Both the position numbers and the translations under genes were made by a program. From the NCBI GenBank assembly GCA_018364485.1, contig JAGZLX010000072.1, forward strand, positions 1 through 7,870: 7,870 nt of DNA, read 5' to 3'. The notes under the pieces are model-generated. The model saw nothing but the letters and a program-made list of their open reading frames with translations. It had not been told where the DNA came from and ran no database searches. Shown here one piece after another: positions 1 through 6,458 of this stretch; the stretch's first letter is position 1; every line of letters starts with the position of its first letter. The DNA is from Granulicatella adiacens (GTDB lineage: Bacteria > Bacillota > Bacilli > Lactobacillales > Aerococcaceae).

Positions 1-179
1 TATTTTGTAGCATCGAAGTCTTTTACTTCAGCCGCCACATGAACATCTAAGTCTTTTTTATCAAATTTTGTAATTGGAGCAATTCCGTTCTTACCTTCTT
101 TAAGGCCTTCCCAGAAGCTAGCTACATCATTTCCTAAAGGAGTGATTGCTCCCATTCCTGTAATTACTACTCGATTCAT
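1..179 (-). CDS. fabF: Beta-ketoacyl-ACP synthase II (FabF), N-terminal fragment cut by window edge
   Basis: FabF condenses malonyl-ACP with a growing acyl-ACP in the cytoplasmic type II fatty acid synthesis cycle. Only the first 59 codons are present; the gene runs off the window at position 1, so the catalytic Cys-His-His region is not visible. The visible protein begins MNRVVITGMGAITPLGND, the typical start of the KAS II thiolase fold, and continues with FWEGLKEGKNGI and ITKFD, also normal for the family. The ATG at 179-177 is preceded by an AAAGGAGG Shine-Dalgarno (193-186) at a 6-base spacing, which fixes the start. It lies 20 bases after the fabG stop and is surely cotranscribed with it. 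FabB-type synthases share this N-terminus, but the position after fabG favours FabF. Confidence 0.93.
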   Translation of the reverse strand, partial: MNRVVITGMGAITPLGNDVASFWEGLKEGKNGIAPITKFDKKDLDVHVAAEVKDFDATK

Positions 180-199
180 TGTTTTCCTCCTTTAAGAGA

Positions 200-931
200 T
201 TACATGTATAATCCGCCGTTAACGTTTAACACTTGTCCTGTAACGTATTTTGTTTCCGCTAAGAACACACATGCTTCAGCAATATCTTCTACTGTACCGA
301 AACGACGTACTGGGATTTGTTTTTCCCATTCTTTACGAATCTTTTCAGGTAATGCTTGTGTCATATCTGTATCGATGTATCCAGGAGCAACAGCATTCAC
401 TGTAATCCCACGAGAACCGATTTCTTTAGCAACAGATTTTGTTAAACCAATGATTCCGGCTTTACTTGCAGCATAGTTTGCTTGTCCAGCATTTCCTGTA
501 ACACCAACGATACTTGTAATGTTAATAATGCTTCCTGATTTTTGTTTTACGAAAACTGGAGTCGCAAAACGAATCATATTGAAGTATCCTTTTAAGTTAA
601 TATTCATTACATCGTCAAAATCAGATTCACTCATACGCATTAATAAACCATCACGCGTAATTCCAGCGTTATTGACTAACACGTCGATTCGTCCAAAACG
701 CTCTTTTACTTCGTTAATAAAGTTTTCAGCTACGTCGAATTTCGAAACGTCTCCAACAAACGTCATTACTTCACCAGGAAAAGCATCAAATTGTGCAAGT
801 GTTTCTGCATCAATTTCACGAGTACCGTTTAAAACAACATTAGCGCCAAGTTTAGCGAATTCTAATGCGATCCCAAGACCGATACCACGACGGCTACCTG
901 TTACAACAACTGTTTTATCTTTAAATTTCAT
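200..931 (-). CDS. fabG: 3-oxoacyl-ACP reductase FabG
   Basis: FabG uses NADPH to reduce 3-ketoacyl-ACP to 3-hydroxyacyl-ACP, the first reduction of each elongation cycle. The 243-residue protein is a classical short-chain dehydrogenase of normal FabG length. It has the TGSRRGIG nucleotide-binding motif at residues 11-18, NNAG at 87-90, and a catalytic tetrad that aligns as Asn112, Ser140, Tyr153 and Lys157 (YAASK). The PGYIDTDM segment follows at 183-190, and the protein ends with NVNGGLYM, as FabG enzymes do. An arginine pair follows the TGS, consistent with NADP(H) preference. The ATG lies 4 bases beyond the fabD stop. Its Shine-Dalgarno AAAGGA (944-939) overlaps the last fabD codons, so translational coupling is likely. 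Nothing is odd in the reading frame. Confidence 0.97.
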   Translation of the reverse strand: MKFKDKTVVVTGSRRGIGLGIALEFAKLGANVVLNGTREIDAETLAQFDAFPGEVMTFVGDVSKFDVAENFINEVKERFGRIDVLVNNAGITRDGLLMRMSESDFDDVMNINLKGYFNMIRFATPVFVKQKSGSIINITSIVGVTGNAGQANYAASKAGIIGLTKSVAKEIGSRGITVNAVAPGYIDTDMTQALPEKIRKEWEKQIPVRRFGTVEDIAEACVFLAETKYVTGQVLNVNGGLYM

Positions 932-935
932 TTCG

Positions 936-1889
936 TTATCCTTTCAGTTCCTTTACTTTTTCAATGGTTTCATTCATTGCTTTAAGGCTATCTGTTTGGA
1001 ATAATTGAACAGAGGCACCTTTTGCTTTGGCAATTTGCTTCACCATTTGCGTCAATGTTTTTCCAGGACCTACTTCAATAAAGACATCTACGCCATCTTG
1101 AAGCATCCACTCTACATTTTGTTTCCATTTCACGGCATTTGTAATTTGATCACAGAGAACGTCTTTTGAAGGAACGCCTTCATGTGGTGTGCCTAGCGTA
1201 TTGCTTAATACAGGGCATTTACTTTCGTGTAACTCTGCCACTTCCATCTCAGGAGCAAAACGAACTTTCGCTTCTTCCATTAATGGTGTATGGAAAGGTC
1301 CAGATACCACAAGTGGTACAGCTCTTTTCGCGCCAGCTTCTAAGCATTTTTCGCTTGCTGCGTCTACCGCTTGCGCATGACCACCAATCACTAATTGTCC
1401 TGGTGTGTTGTAATTTGAAGGAACTACAAGGGCTTCTGGCGTTGAAACTTCACGACAAATGTCTTCGATAACATTGTCTTCAAGGCCTAAAACGGCTACC
1501 ATTTTTCCTTCGCCTTCTACAACCGCTTCTTGCATAAATTGACCGCGTTTTGTGACTAAATTTAGAGCTTCCTTGAAGTCAAGGACTCCTGCTTCAACAA
1601 GCGCTGAATATTCACCTAGAGACAATCCAGCCGTCACATCAGGTGTGATACCTTCTTGTTCTAAGACGCTTGCTAATGCATGAGAAACCGTTAATAACAA
1701 CGGTTGCGTATATTCTGTTTGATTGATACGAGAGGCAGGTTCTTCCAAAAGAATGTCCGTCACACTGTAAGGCAGAACGCTACTTGCTTCTTCAAAAACA
1801 GCTTTTGCCACTTCAAAGTTGTCAGCAATTTCTAAGCCCATTTGTGCTTTTTGACTCCCCTGACCTGGAAATAAAAATGCGATTTTCAT
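936..1889 (-). CDS. fabD: Malonyl-CoA:ACP transacylase FabD
   Basis: FabD transfers malonyl from malonyl-CoA to the phosphopantetheine arm of ACP, supplying the extender unit for FabH and FabF. The 317-residue protein has GQGSQ at 9-13, the nucleophile motif GLSLGE with Ser90 as nucleophile, Arg115 for the malonyl carboxylate, and His200 in SGPFH as the catalytic partner. The VGPGKTLT segment near residue 273 is also typical. The start chosen is the ATG at 1889-1887 (MKIAFLFPGQ), because an AGGAGG sits 6 bases upstream and FabD proteins normally begin this way. The frame stays open 26 codons further upstream, but that stretch runs through the hairpin between fabK and fabD and resembles no FabD. 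Read after fabK and just before fabG, it may be made at a lower level if the hairpin stops some transcription. Confidence 0.97.
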   Translation of the reverse strand: MKIAFLFPGQGSQKAQMGLEIADNFEVAKAVFEEASSVLPYSVTDILLEEPASRINQTEYTQPLLLTVSHALASVLEQEGITPDVTAGLSLGEYSALVEAGVLDFKEALNLVTKRGQFMQEAVVEGEGKMVAVLGLEDNVIEDICREVSTPEALVVPSNYNTPGQLVIGGHAQAVDAASEKCLEAGAKRAVPLVVSGPFHTPLMEEAKVRFAPEMEVAELHESKCPVLSNTLGTPHEGVPSKDVLCDQITNAVKWKQNVEWMLQDGVDVFIEVGPGKTLTQMVKQIAKAKGASVQLFQTDSLKAMNETIEKVKELKG

Positions 1890-1895
1890 GAGTTT

Positions 1896-1901
1896 CCTCC
1901 T
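1896..1901 (-). promoter_or_regulatory. Ribosome binding site that decides the fabD start
   Basis: A perfect AGGAGG on the minus strand lies 6 bases before the ATG at 1889. It shows that translation begins at MKIAFLF and not at the in-frame ATG 26 codons upstream, which has no comparable site. It lies about 10 bases downstream of the U-tract of the preceding hairpin, so the hairpin itself should not cover it. Confidence 0.85.
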
Positions 1902-1911
1902 ATTGCGCTGT

Positions 1912-1955
1912 AAAAAAAATGGTGGAAGTATGCTAAATAAGCATATTTCACCATT
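1912..1955 (-). terminator. Intrinsic terminator or attenuator between fabK and fabD
   Basis: On the minus strand an outer AATGGTG/CACCATT stem continues into an inner ATGC/GCAT stem with one bulge and one A-C mismatch. A TTATTTA loop closes it, and eight T residues follow immediately (complement of 1912-1919). This is the form of a rho-independent terminator. It starts 17 bases after the fabK stop, inside an operon whose other gaps are only 4 to 30 bases. I see no promoter between it and fabD, so fabD-fabG-fabF would depend on readthrough. An A-rich run before the stem gives it a partly bidirectional look, but no plus-strand gene needs it. Whether it stops transcription fully, partly or not at all cannot be told from sequence. 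Confidence 0.75.
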
Positions 1956-1971
1956 CCCTTTTTTCATTTAA

Positions 1972-2925
1972 TTAAAAACGTGCAAGTTGTTTTTGGATGA
2001 CTTCATGAGATTCTGCCATCAATTCTTGGATAATTTCAGAACAACTTTGTTCTTTTGAAATTAAACCAGCAATTTGACCAGCCATCATTGATCCCATTTG
2101 AGTATCCCCTTCAACTACGATTCTACGTAGAGCTCCACGTCCGATATCTTCTAAGCGTTCGAAGTCTGGATTTTCTTTACCAGTTTCTTCTTTTTCAGCT
2201 TGTAAGTATAATTTTGTTAATTTATTACGTAACACACGTACAGGATGCCCTGTAATTTGTCCTGTAATAACTGTGTCGATATCTTTAGCTTTTAGTACAG
2301 AAGCTTTGAAGTTATCATGCGCAGTACATTCAGTTGCAACAAGGAAACGAGTTCCAAGTTGAACTGCATCGGCACCAAGCATTAAAGCCGCTGCCATCCC
2401 GCGTCCGTCACCAATTCCTCCAGCACCGATTACTGGAATGTTTACCGCATCGACAACTTGTGGTAAAAGTGCCATAGTAGTAGACTTACCAATATGTCCG
2501 CCTGCTTCCATACCTTCTACAACAACAGCGTCCGCGCCTTCTTTTTCCATTCTTTTCGCTAGAGCAACTGAAGCTACAACTGGAATTACTGTAATTCCTG
2601 CTTCTTTAAATTTCGCCATGTATTTGCCAGGGTTACCAGCACCGGTACAAACCACTTTCACGCCAGCCTGACAAACGACATCCACAACTTCATCAACAAA
2701 TGGACTTAATAGCATAATATTTACACCATATGGTTTGTCTGTTAAACGTTCCATCTCTTCGATGAATCCTTTAACGACATCGCCAGGAGCGTGTCCACAT
2801 GCAACAATTCCTAAACCTCCGGCATTGGACACTGCACTTGCAAGCGCAGGATTTGCAACCCATGCCATCCCTCCTTGGATAATCGGATATTCAATTCCAA
2901 TCATGTCGCAGATTCTTGATTTCAT
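1972..2925 (-). CDS. fabK: Enoyl-ACP reductase II FabK (FMN-dependent)
   Basis: FabK reduces trans-2-enoyl-ACP to acyl-ACP with NAD(P)H and FMN, the last step of each elongation round. It replaces FabI in many Lactobacillales and is known to make its hosts insensitive to triclosan. The 317-residue protein is a TIM-barrel flavoprotein of the 2-nitropropane dioxygenase-like family. It has IIQGGMAW at 15-22, VVEGMEAGGHIG at 135-146 with His144 at the position important for catalysis in pneumococcal FabK, the FMN phosphate loop GAGGIGDGRG at 167-176, and GTRF at 191-194. The start ATG has a modest AAGGGA site at a 9-base spacing. It lies 21 bases after acpP, and the fab context separates it from nitronate monooxygenases of the same fold. 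No FabI is seen here, though one could exist elsewhere. Confidence 0.96.
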   Translation of the reverse strand: MKSRICDMIGIEYPIIQGGMAWVANPALASAVSNAGGLGIVACGHAPGDVVKGFIEEMERLTDKPYGVNIMLLSPFVDEVVDVVCQAGVKVVCTGAGNPGKYMAKFKEAGITVIPVVASVALAKRMEKEGADAVVVEGMEAGGHIGKSTTMALLPQVVDAVNIPVIGAGGIGDGRGMAAALMLGADAVQLGTRFLVATECTAHDNFKASVLKAKDIDTVITGQITGHPVRVLRNKLTKLYLQAEKEETGKENPDFERLEDIGRGALRRIVVEGDTQMGSMMAGQIAGLISKEQSCSEIIQELMAESHEVIQKQLARF

Positions 2926-2946
2926 GTGTTACCATCCCTTTTAAAA

Positions 2947-3177
2947 TTATTTGTCAGCTAATTGAGCATCAACGTAGTTTACTAAGTCTTGAACTGTTTC
3001 TAGACCTTCTTCAGTATCGATTTTCACATCGAATTCATCTTCGATATCGTTGATGATTTGGAATAAATCTAAGCTGTCTGCATCTAATTCGTCTTTAAGA
3101 CGAGTTGTTAATTGTACTTCTTCTTCCTCTTTACCTAATTGATCTACGATAATTGCTTGAATTTTTTCAAATGTCAT
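2947..3177 (-). CDS. acpP: Acyl carrier protein
   Basis: ACP carries the growing acyl chain as a thioester on 4'-phosphopantetheine and delivers it to each FASII enzyme. The 76-residue acidic protein has the modification motif DADSLD, with the acceptor at Ser35, and the usual four-helix pattern with acidic helix II (DIEDEFDVKI) that docks the enzymes. The start is taken at the ATG at 3177-3175 (MTFEKIQ), because a GGAGG lies 8 bases upstream. An ATG five codons earlier overlaps that ribosome binding site and adds residues not expected in ACP. The gene sits between fabH and fabK with gaps of 30 and 21 bases. The partner phosphopantetheinyl transferase is not in the window. Confidence 0.97.
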   Translation of the reverse strand: MTFEKIQAIIVDQLGKEEEEVQLTTRLKDELDADSLDLFQIINDIEDEFDVKIDTEEGLETVQDLVNYVDAQLADK

Positions 3178-3185
3178 TGTGTTTT

Positions 3186-3190
3186 CCTCC
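3186..3190 (-). promoter_or_regulatory. Ribosome binding site that decides the acpP start
   Basis: GGAGG on the minus strand lies 8 bases before the ATG at 3177. The in-frame upstream ATG at 3192 overlaps this motif (ATGGAGG), so it cannot use it and is probably not a start. The site is strong, fitting the high ACP level cells need. Confidence 0.8.
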
Positions 3191-3207
3191 AATATTTTAA
3201 AAATTAT

Positions 3208-4158
3208 TTATAATGTGATTGTGATACTTCCCCAGGCAAGGCCGCCGCCAAAACCTGATAAAAGTAATTTTGTATTTTCTCCAATTTTCAATGTCCCGTT
3301 TTCTACGAGTTCATTGAGTAAAATCGGAATACTTCCAGCCGAAGTGTTTCCAACATGATCGATATTCATTGGGAATTTTTCGATCGGTTGTTTTAATTTC
3401 TTAGCCACTTGTTCGACTAAACGACGATTTGCTTGATGTAACAAGTACAAATCAATATCGTCGGCAGTATATCCAGCCTTTTGTAAAGTCTCTTGGATAT
3501 TGACTGGAACAGTTTTGCTGACTAATTCATAAACGCCTCGACCATCCATTGTCATGGTTGAAAGTGTTTGATTTGTCATTCTTTTTCCAGCGACTAATGC
3601 CTCAGATTTCTGTCCATCATTTTGTAATGTTTCCGCCAATAAAAATGGCTCTTCATCTTTTTGTAAAAGAACAGCTCCAGCGCCATCTCCAAAGAGAATA
3701 GCCGTTGAGCGGTCTTCCCAATCGAGTGAACTGAGCATTGTTTCTGCTCCAATGACGATTCCGTATTTTCTTTGTCCGTGTTCCAACATTTTTAATCCTG
3801 TTGATAAGGCAAAGACAAATCCGCTACAAGCAGCACTGATATCAAATGCAAATGCATTCGTTGCTCCGATTGCTCCTTGTACAAGTGACGCGCAAGAAGG
3901 ACTTGCTGCATCTGGTGTCATCGTTGCTACAATGATAAATTCAATGGATTCAGGAGAGATATTGCTCTTTTCAACTAAGCGTTTTGCGGCAATTGTCGCT
4001 AGATCACTTGTTGTCTGTTCTTTTGCCCAATAACGGGTTTTGATTCCTGTTCTCTTAACGATCCATTCATCAGAAGTATCTACTCGTTTCGCCCAGTCAT
4101 CGTTTGTAATCACGGACGTTGGGAGATAGGAACTTGTCGCTATCACTTGAACCCCCAC
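3208..4158 (-). CDS. fabH: Beta-ketoacyl-ACP synthase III FabH
   Basis: FabH begins fatty acid synthesis by condensing an acyl-CoA primer with malonyl-ACP. The 316-residue protein has the thiolase-fold KAS III catalytic triad: Cys111 in SAACSGF, His241 in LLHQAN and Asn271 in GNTSAGS. DTSDEWIVKRTGI at 27-39 and GFGGGLAWG near the C-terminus are also family signatures. The start is a GTG at 4158. No ATG lies nearby upstream in frame, and an AAGGGA site (4174-4169) lies 10 bases before it, within the end of fabT. The resulting N-terminus matches other FabH proteins to within a few residues. It starts 5 bases after the fabT stop, so the two are transcribed together. The substrate preference (acetyl or branched primers) cannot be read from the sequence. 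Confidence 0.96.
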   Translation of the reverse strand: MGVQVIATSSYLPTSVITNDDWAKRVDTSDEWIVKRTGIKTRYWAKEQTTSDLATIAAKRLVEKSNISPESIEFIIVATMTPDAASPSCASLVQGAIGATNAFAFDISAACSGFVFALSTGLKMLEHGQRKYGIVIGAETMLSSLDWEDRSTAILFGDGAGAVLLQKDEEPFLLAETLQNDGQKSEALVAGKRMTNQTLSTMTMDGRGVYELVSKTVPVNIQETLQKAGYTADDIDLYLLHQANRRLVEQVAKKLKQPIEKFPMNIDHVGNTSAGSIPILLNELVENGTLKIGENTKLLLSGFGGGLAWGSITITL

Positions 4159-4163
4159 AATGT

Positions 4164-4625
4164 CTACTTCCCTTCTTGATTTGCTAGTACAGCCTCGTGT
4201 AAGAAATCATATAAATTATGAAGTCCTTTAACAAGAACTGCCATTTCTTCAGCATTCATTCCCTCGATAGTTTTTAAAACTAATTTCTCGTGGAATTTAC
4301 GATGAAGACGATAAAGTAAGCGACCTTTCTTGGTCAGACCTAAAATTACAATTCTTCGATCGGATTCACTCTTCAAACGAACAACATAGCCTTTTTTCAC
4401 TAATGCATTCACTGCAACTGTTAGCGTCCCAACAGTAACATTTAATTTATTAGCGACCTCTGTTGTCGTATGTTCGTTATACATTCCAATCGCTTCAATG
4501 GCATGCATCTCTTTAATGGATAAATCATTAAATTGGCTTTGCGCCAGCGAAGATTCTTCAATGTCGAGCATTTGATTAAAGACGTCCACCAAATACCCGT
4601 TTATGGTCTCTAGAGTTGGTTCCAT
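4164..4625 (-). CDS. fabT: FabT, MarR-family repressor of fatty acid synthesis
   Basis: FabT is a dimeric winged-helix repressor. In streptococci and enterococci it binds TTTGA-N3-TCAAA-like sites in fab promoters and is stimulated by long-chain acyl-ACP, so exogenous fatty acid turns FASII down. This 153-residue protein has the order expected: helical dimer arms (residues 1-35), NDLSIKEMHAIEAIG at 33-47, a recognition region VTVGTLTVAVNALVKKGYV at 63-81, and a wing SESDRRIVILGLTKKG at 86-101. A C-terminal dimerisation helix with GLHNLYDFL follows. The IKEMH and LTKKGRLLYRLHRKFH stretches closely match FabT and not generic MarR. It is the first gene of the fab operon and lies behind four matching operators, so autorepression is strongly inferred. 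The ATG has an AGGAG about 10 bases upstream. Confidence 0.95.
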   Translation of the reverse strand: MEPTLETINGYLVDVFNQMLDIEESSLAQSQFNDLSIKEMHAIEAIGMYNEHTTTEVANKLNVTVGTLTVAVNALVKKGYVVRLKSESDRRIVILGLTKKGRLLYRLHRKFHEKLVLKTIEGMNAEEMAVLVKGLHNLYDFLHEAVLANQEGK

Positions 4626-4645
4626 AAAAGATTTTCTCCTTTTTG

Positions 4646-4658
4646 TTTGAATATCAAA
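4646..4658. promoter_or_regulatory. FabT box 1 (5' leader of fabT)
   Basis: TTTGAATATCAAA is a perfect TTTGA-N3-TCAAA inverted repeat centred at 4652, downstream of the predicted start of transcription and about 20 bases before the fabT ATG. FabT bound here could block early elongation. Its centre is 16 bases from that of box 2. Confidence 0.8.
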
Positions 4659-4668
4659 TCATTTGATA
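4652..4668. repeat. Perfect 17-base palindrome formed between FabT boxes 1 and 2
   Basis: The sequence TATCAAAT-C-ATTTGATA is a perfect inverted repeat around position 4660. It uses the right half of box 1 and the left half of box 2 in divergent order. It may simply follow from two neighbouring operators, or it may offer an alternative pairing of half-sites or a small hairpin near the start of the transcript. Confidence 0.6.
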
Positions 4669-4674
4669 ATCAAA
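4662..4674. promoter_or_regulatory. FabT box 2 (over the transcription start)
   Basis: TTTGATAATCAAA is a perfect TTTGA-N3-TCAAA box centred at 4668. It touches the downstream edge of the predicted -10 element (4674-4679) and covers the expected transcription start near 4667. Repressor here would directly exclude RNA polymerase, so this is the most likely main operator for autorepression. Confidence 0.85.
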
Positions 4675-4703
4675 GTATATAGGATAGATAGTTTGATTGT
4701 CAA
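4674..4703 (-). promoter_or_regulatory. Promoter of the fab operon
   Basis: On the minus strand there is a perfect -35 TTGACA (4703-4698) and a -10 TATACT (4679-4674) with an 18-base spacer; TATATA two bases earlier gives a 16-base alternative. The start would fall near 4667, leaving a leader of about 40 bases before the fabT ATG. The -35 lies inside FabT box 3 and the -10 adjoins box 2. The A/T-rich tract upstream (4741-4833) could serve as an UP element, but no specific motif stands out there. Confidence 0.82.
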
Positions 4704-4704
4704 A
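4692..4704. promoter_or_regulatory. FabT box 3 (over the -35 element)
   Basis: TTTGATTGTCAAA, extended to a 15-base GTTTGA/TCAAAC palindrome at 4691-4705, is centred at 4698. The TTGACA -35 hexamer is part of the operator itself, so repressor and polymerase must compete. Its centre is 30 bases from box 2 and 30 from box 4. Confidence 0.85.
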
Positions 4705-4721
4705 CCTTTTTTGGTGTTTAT

Positions 4722-4734
4722 TTTGAACTTCAAA
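4722..4734. promoter_or_regulatory. FabT box 4 (upstream of the -35)
   Basis: TTTGAACTTCAAA is a perfect TTTGA-N3-TCAAA box centred at 4728, about 20 bases upstream of the -35 element. It does not overlap the core promoter. It could raise local repressor concentration, help cooperative binding or cover the UP region. The exact 30-base offset from box 3 puts the two on nearly the same face of the helix. Confidence 0.75.
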
Positions 4735-4833
4735 CTATTTTCAAAATTTAAAAAGCTTACATTCCTTTTAAATTAGGCATTATTGTTTGTAATTTTCATA
4801 AAAAGAACAATTTTTAAAAAGATTAAAACACAT

Positions 4834-4866
4834 AAAAAAGCTAGATAGACTGCTCTATCTAGCTTT
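4834..4866 (-). terminator. Intrinsic terminator of the potD-amidohydrolase unit
   Basis: On the minus strand AAAGCTAGATAGA pairs perfectly with TCTATCTAGCTTT around a GCAG tetraloop, and T residues continue to 4834. The hairpin begins 4 bases after the amidohydrolase stop. The 13-pair stem with U-tract is a strong rho-independent terminator and separates this unit from the fab promoter downstream. The plus strand has only a short T run after the stem. Confidence 0.92.
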
Positions 4867-4870
4867 CTCA

Positions 4871-6457
4871 TTAGTTTTTATAGACACATTTACCATTGAT
4901 ATACGTTGCTTCTACGTTCGTGTTTAACAGTTCAACAGGGTCACTTTCAAGAATATTCTTATCTAGAATTACGAAATCTGCTAACGAACCGACTTTTAGT
5001 GTGCCAATATCTAAACGACTGAGTGCTTTTGCTGCCCCACTCGTGTGTGCCTTTAATGCTTCACCAATCGAAATACGTTGTTCTGGCATTAAGCATGGCA
5101 CTGGTAGCTGCTCTTTTGTTTGGCGGGCTACTGCATTAAACATCGATTCAAACGGCGTCACGTCCAATACAACTGGCGTATCTGTTCCGAACCCCAGCGT
5201 TGCACCCTCTTCTAAGAAAGATTTGAACGGGAACATATGGCGCGCACGGTCTGCACCAACTTCTTCATCTAAAGTCTCGTACCCAACTAATAAATGACTT
5301 GGTTGCACTGAAACAATTAATGAAGGTTGAGCGGTTAAAGGAAGGTCTGTTGGATCCATTACTTCTAAATGCTCAATCGTATTGAATTTATATGGTGCGT
5401 CAAACGGAGTCTCTTCTTGCGCCTTTTTGAAGTTTTGAAGCGTCAACGCAATCGCCTTATCTCCAACCGTATGAATACGCATTGGCCATCTCTCTTTATT
5501 GGCAAGAAGTGTTAAGCGTTCCATCTTCTCTTCTGTTAAGAGTGGACCACCCACGTCTCCTTCAAAAAATGGCATTGGATATGGCTCTTTCAAATAAGCC
5601 GTATGCGAACTTGTCACTCCATCGTAAAATTGCTTCACGCCCCCCATTTGGAGCATGTCAGAGCGGTATGTCTTGTAAAGCTCGCGGTTACGTTCCACTT
5701 CTTCACGCATCGCTGGGAAGAAGCTCACACGAACTGTGGCATCCTTTTCTACTTTCGAGTACAGTTCTGGATACACGATGTCATCTGGGCTTTCACCTGT
5801 TAAGGCAACATACCCAACAGCCGTCACACCCATTTTGTTTAAATAAGACATATAATCTTTTAACGCTTGCTCTTCGTCGTCTTTATATACAGACAATACT
5901 TTTGATAAATAATAGATGGCTTTGGCTTCCAGGAATACCCCTGTCAATTCGCCATTCTCCACGACTGCTTCTCCGCCGATGCTTTGCGGAATCGCATCTG
6001 GCGTTAATTCTAGCACTTCTAGCGCTTTTGAATTGAGCCAAATCGTATGCGCGTCCCCTGCGATTAAGCAGATAGGTACGTCTGTTGAAGCTTTATCTAA
6101 GTCTTCTTTTGTTGGTAAGACTTGTTGCCCAAAGTCGCTGGCATACCAACCAATTCCGATTTTCCATCCATTATATTCTGGAATCGAACTTGCTTGATGA
6201 ACAACTTCCTCAATCGTTGGTCCACCGACCGCCTTCATTTTCCCTAAATGAATTAAGGCAGATAAGTATAAATGCACATGGGCATCAATGAATCCAGGAA
6301 CGACTAGTTTGTCTCCTGCATCTAAGATTTCTCCTTCAACAGGTGTATTGTAATCGAAGCGGCCCACAATGCGACCATCTTTTATTTCTAAAATTCCAGC
6401 AACTGCTGTCGTTGCATCTCCAATAAAGAGGTTTTTAGCTTTTAAATAGTAATGCAT
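4871..6457 (-). CDS. YtcJ-like metal-dependent amidohydrolase
   Basis: This 528-residue protein belongs to the amidohydrolase superfamily 3 group (YtcJ-like), zinc- or other metal-dependent TIM-barrel hydrolases with a flanking beta-sandwich. Visible metal and catalytic residues are His60 and His62 in PGFIDAHVHL, Lys275 in GGVKQFYDG (the likely carboxylated lysine), His329 in RIHTVGD, His363 in IEHLE, and Asp425 in GFGTDTPV. The chain ends with the LKVGSLADFVILD stretch that closes the sandwich domain. Length is normal for the family. The substrate is unknown; members hydrolyse varied C-N bonds such as N-formyl or N-acyl amines. The ATG lies one base after the potD stop and uses a GGAG inside the end of potD, so the two are probably translationally coupled. 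I infer no signal peptide, so it should be cytoplasmic. Confidence 0.9.
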   Translation of the reverse strand: MHYYLKAKNLFIGDATTAVAGILEIKDGRIVGRFDYNTPVEGEILDAGDKLVVPGFIDAHVHLYLSALIHLGKMKAVGGPTIEEVVHQASSIPEYNGWKIGIGWYASDFGQQVLPTKEDLDKASTDVPICLIAGDAHTIWLNSKALEVLELTPDAIPQSIGGEAVVENGELTGVFLEAKAIYYLSKVLSVYKDDEEQALKDYMSYLNKMGVTAVGYVALTGESPDDIVYPELYSKVEKDATVRVSFFPAMREEVERNRELYKTYRSDMLQMGGVKQFYDGVTSSHTAYLKEPYPMPFFEGDVGGPLLTEEKMERLTLLANKERWPMRIHTVGDKAIALTLQNFKKAQEETPFDAPYKFNTIEHLEVMDPTDLPLTAQPSLIVSVQPSHLLVGYETLDEEVGADRARHMFPFKSFLEEGATLGFGTDTPVVLDVTPFESMFNAVARQTKEQLPVPCLMPEQRISIGEALKAHTSGAAKALSRLDIGTLKVGSLADFVILDKNILESDPVELLNTNVEATYINGKCVYKN

Positions 6458-6458
6458 A

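Noticed and set aside
519..1004. Plus-strand open frame of 161 codons opposite fabG and fabD
   Set aside because: It is a shadow of two certain genes on the other strand, with no family motif.
1918..1964. The fabK-fabD hairpin read as a plus-strand terminator
   Set aside because: The T run on that strand is separated from the stem by CCC, and no plus-strand gene ends nearby.
1890..1967. A 26-codon upstream extension of fabD
   Set aside because: It runs through the hairpin and has no ribosome binding site, while the ATG at 1889 has a perfect AGGAGG and gives the standard FabD N-terminus.
2054..2066. A FabT-like TTTGA-AAT-TAAAC sequence inside fabK
   Set aside because: The right half has two mismatches, it lies within coding sequence, and no promoter is near it.
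3178..3192. A five-codon upstream extension of acpP
   Set aside because: The upstream ATG overlaps the ribosome binding site of the normal start, and the extra residues are not typical of ACP.
4735..4750. A possible fifth FabT box (TCAAA at 4741-4745)
   Set aside because: The partner half-site at the correct spacing does not match TTTGA, so only a half-site is present.
5482..6036. Plus-strand open frame of 184 codons inside the amidohydrolase gene
   Set aside because: It lies wholly opposite a well-supported enzyme gene, has no recognisable domain, and its composition looks like a reverse reading of coding sequence.
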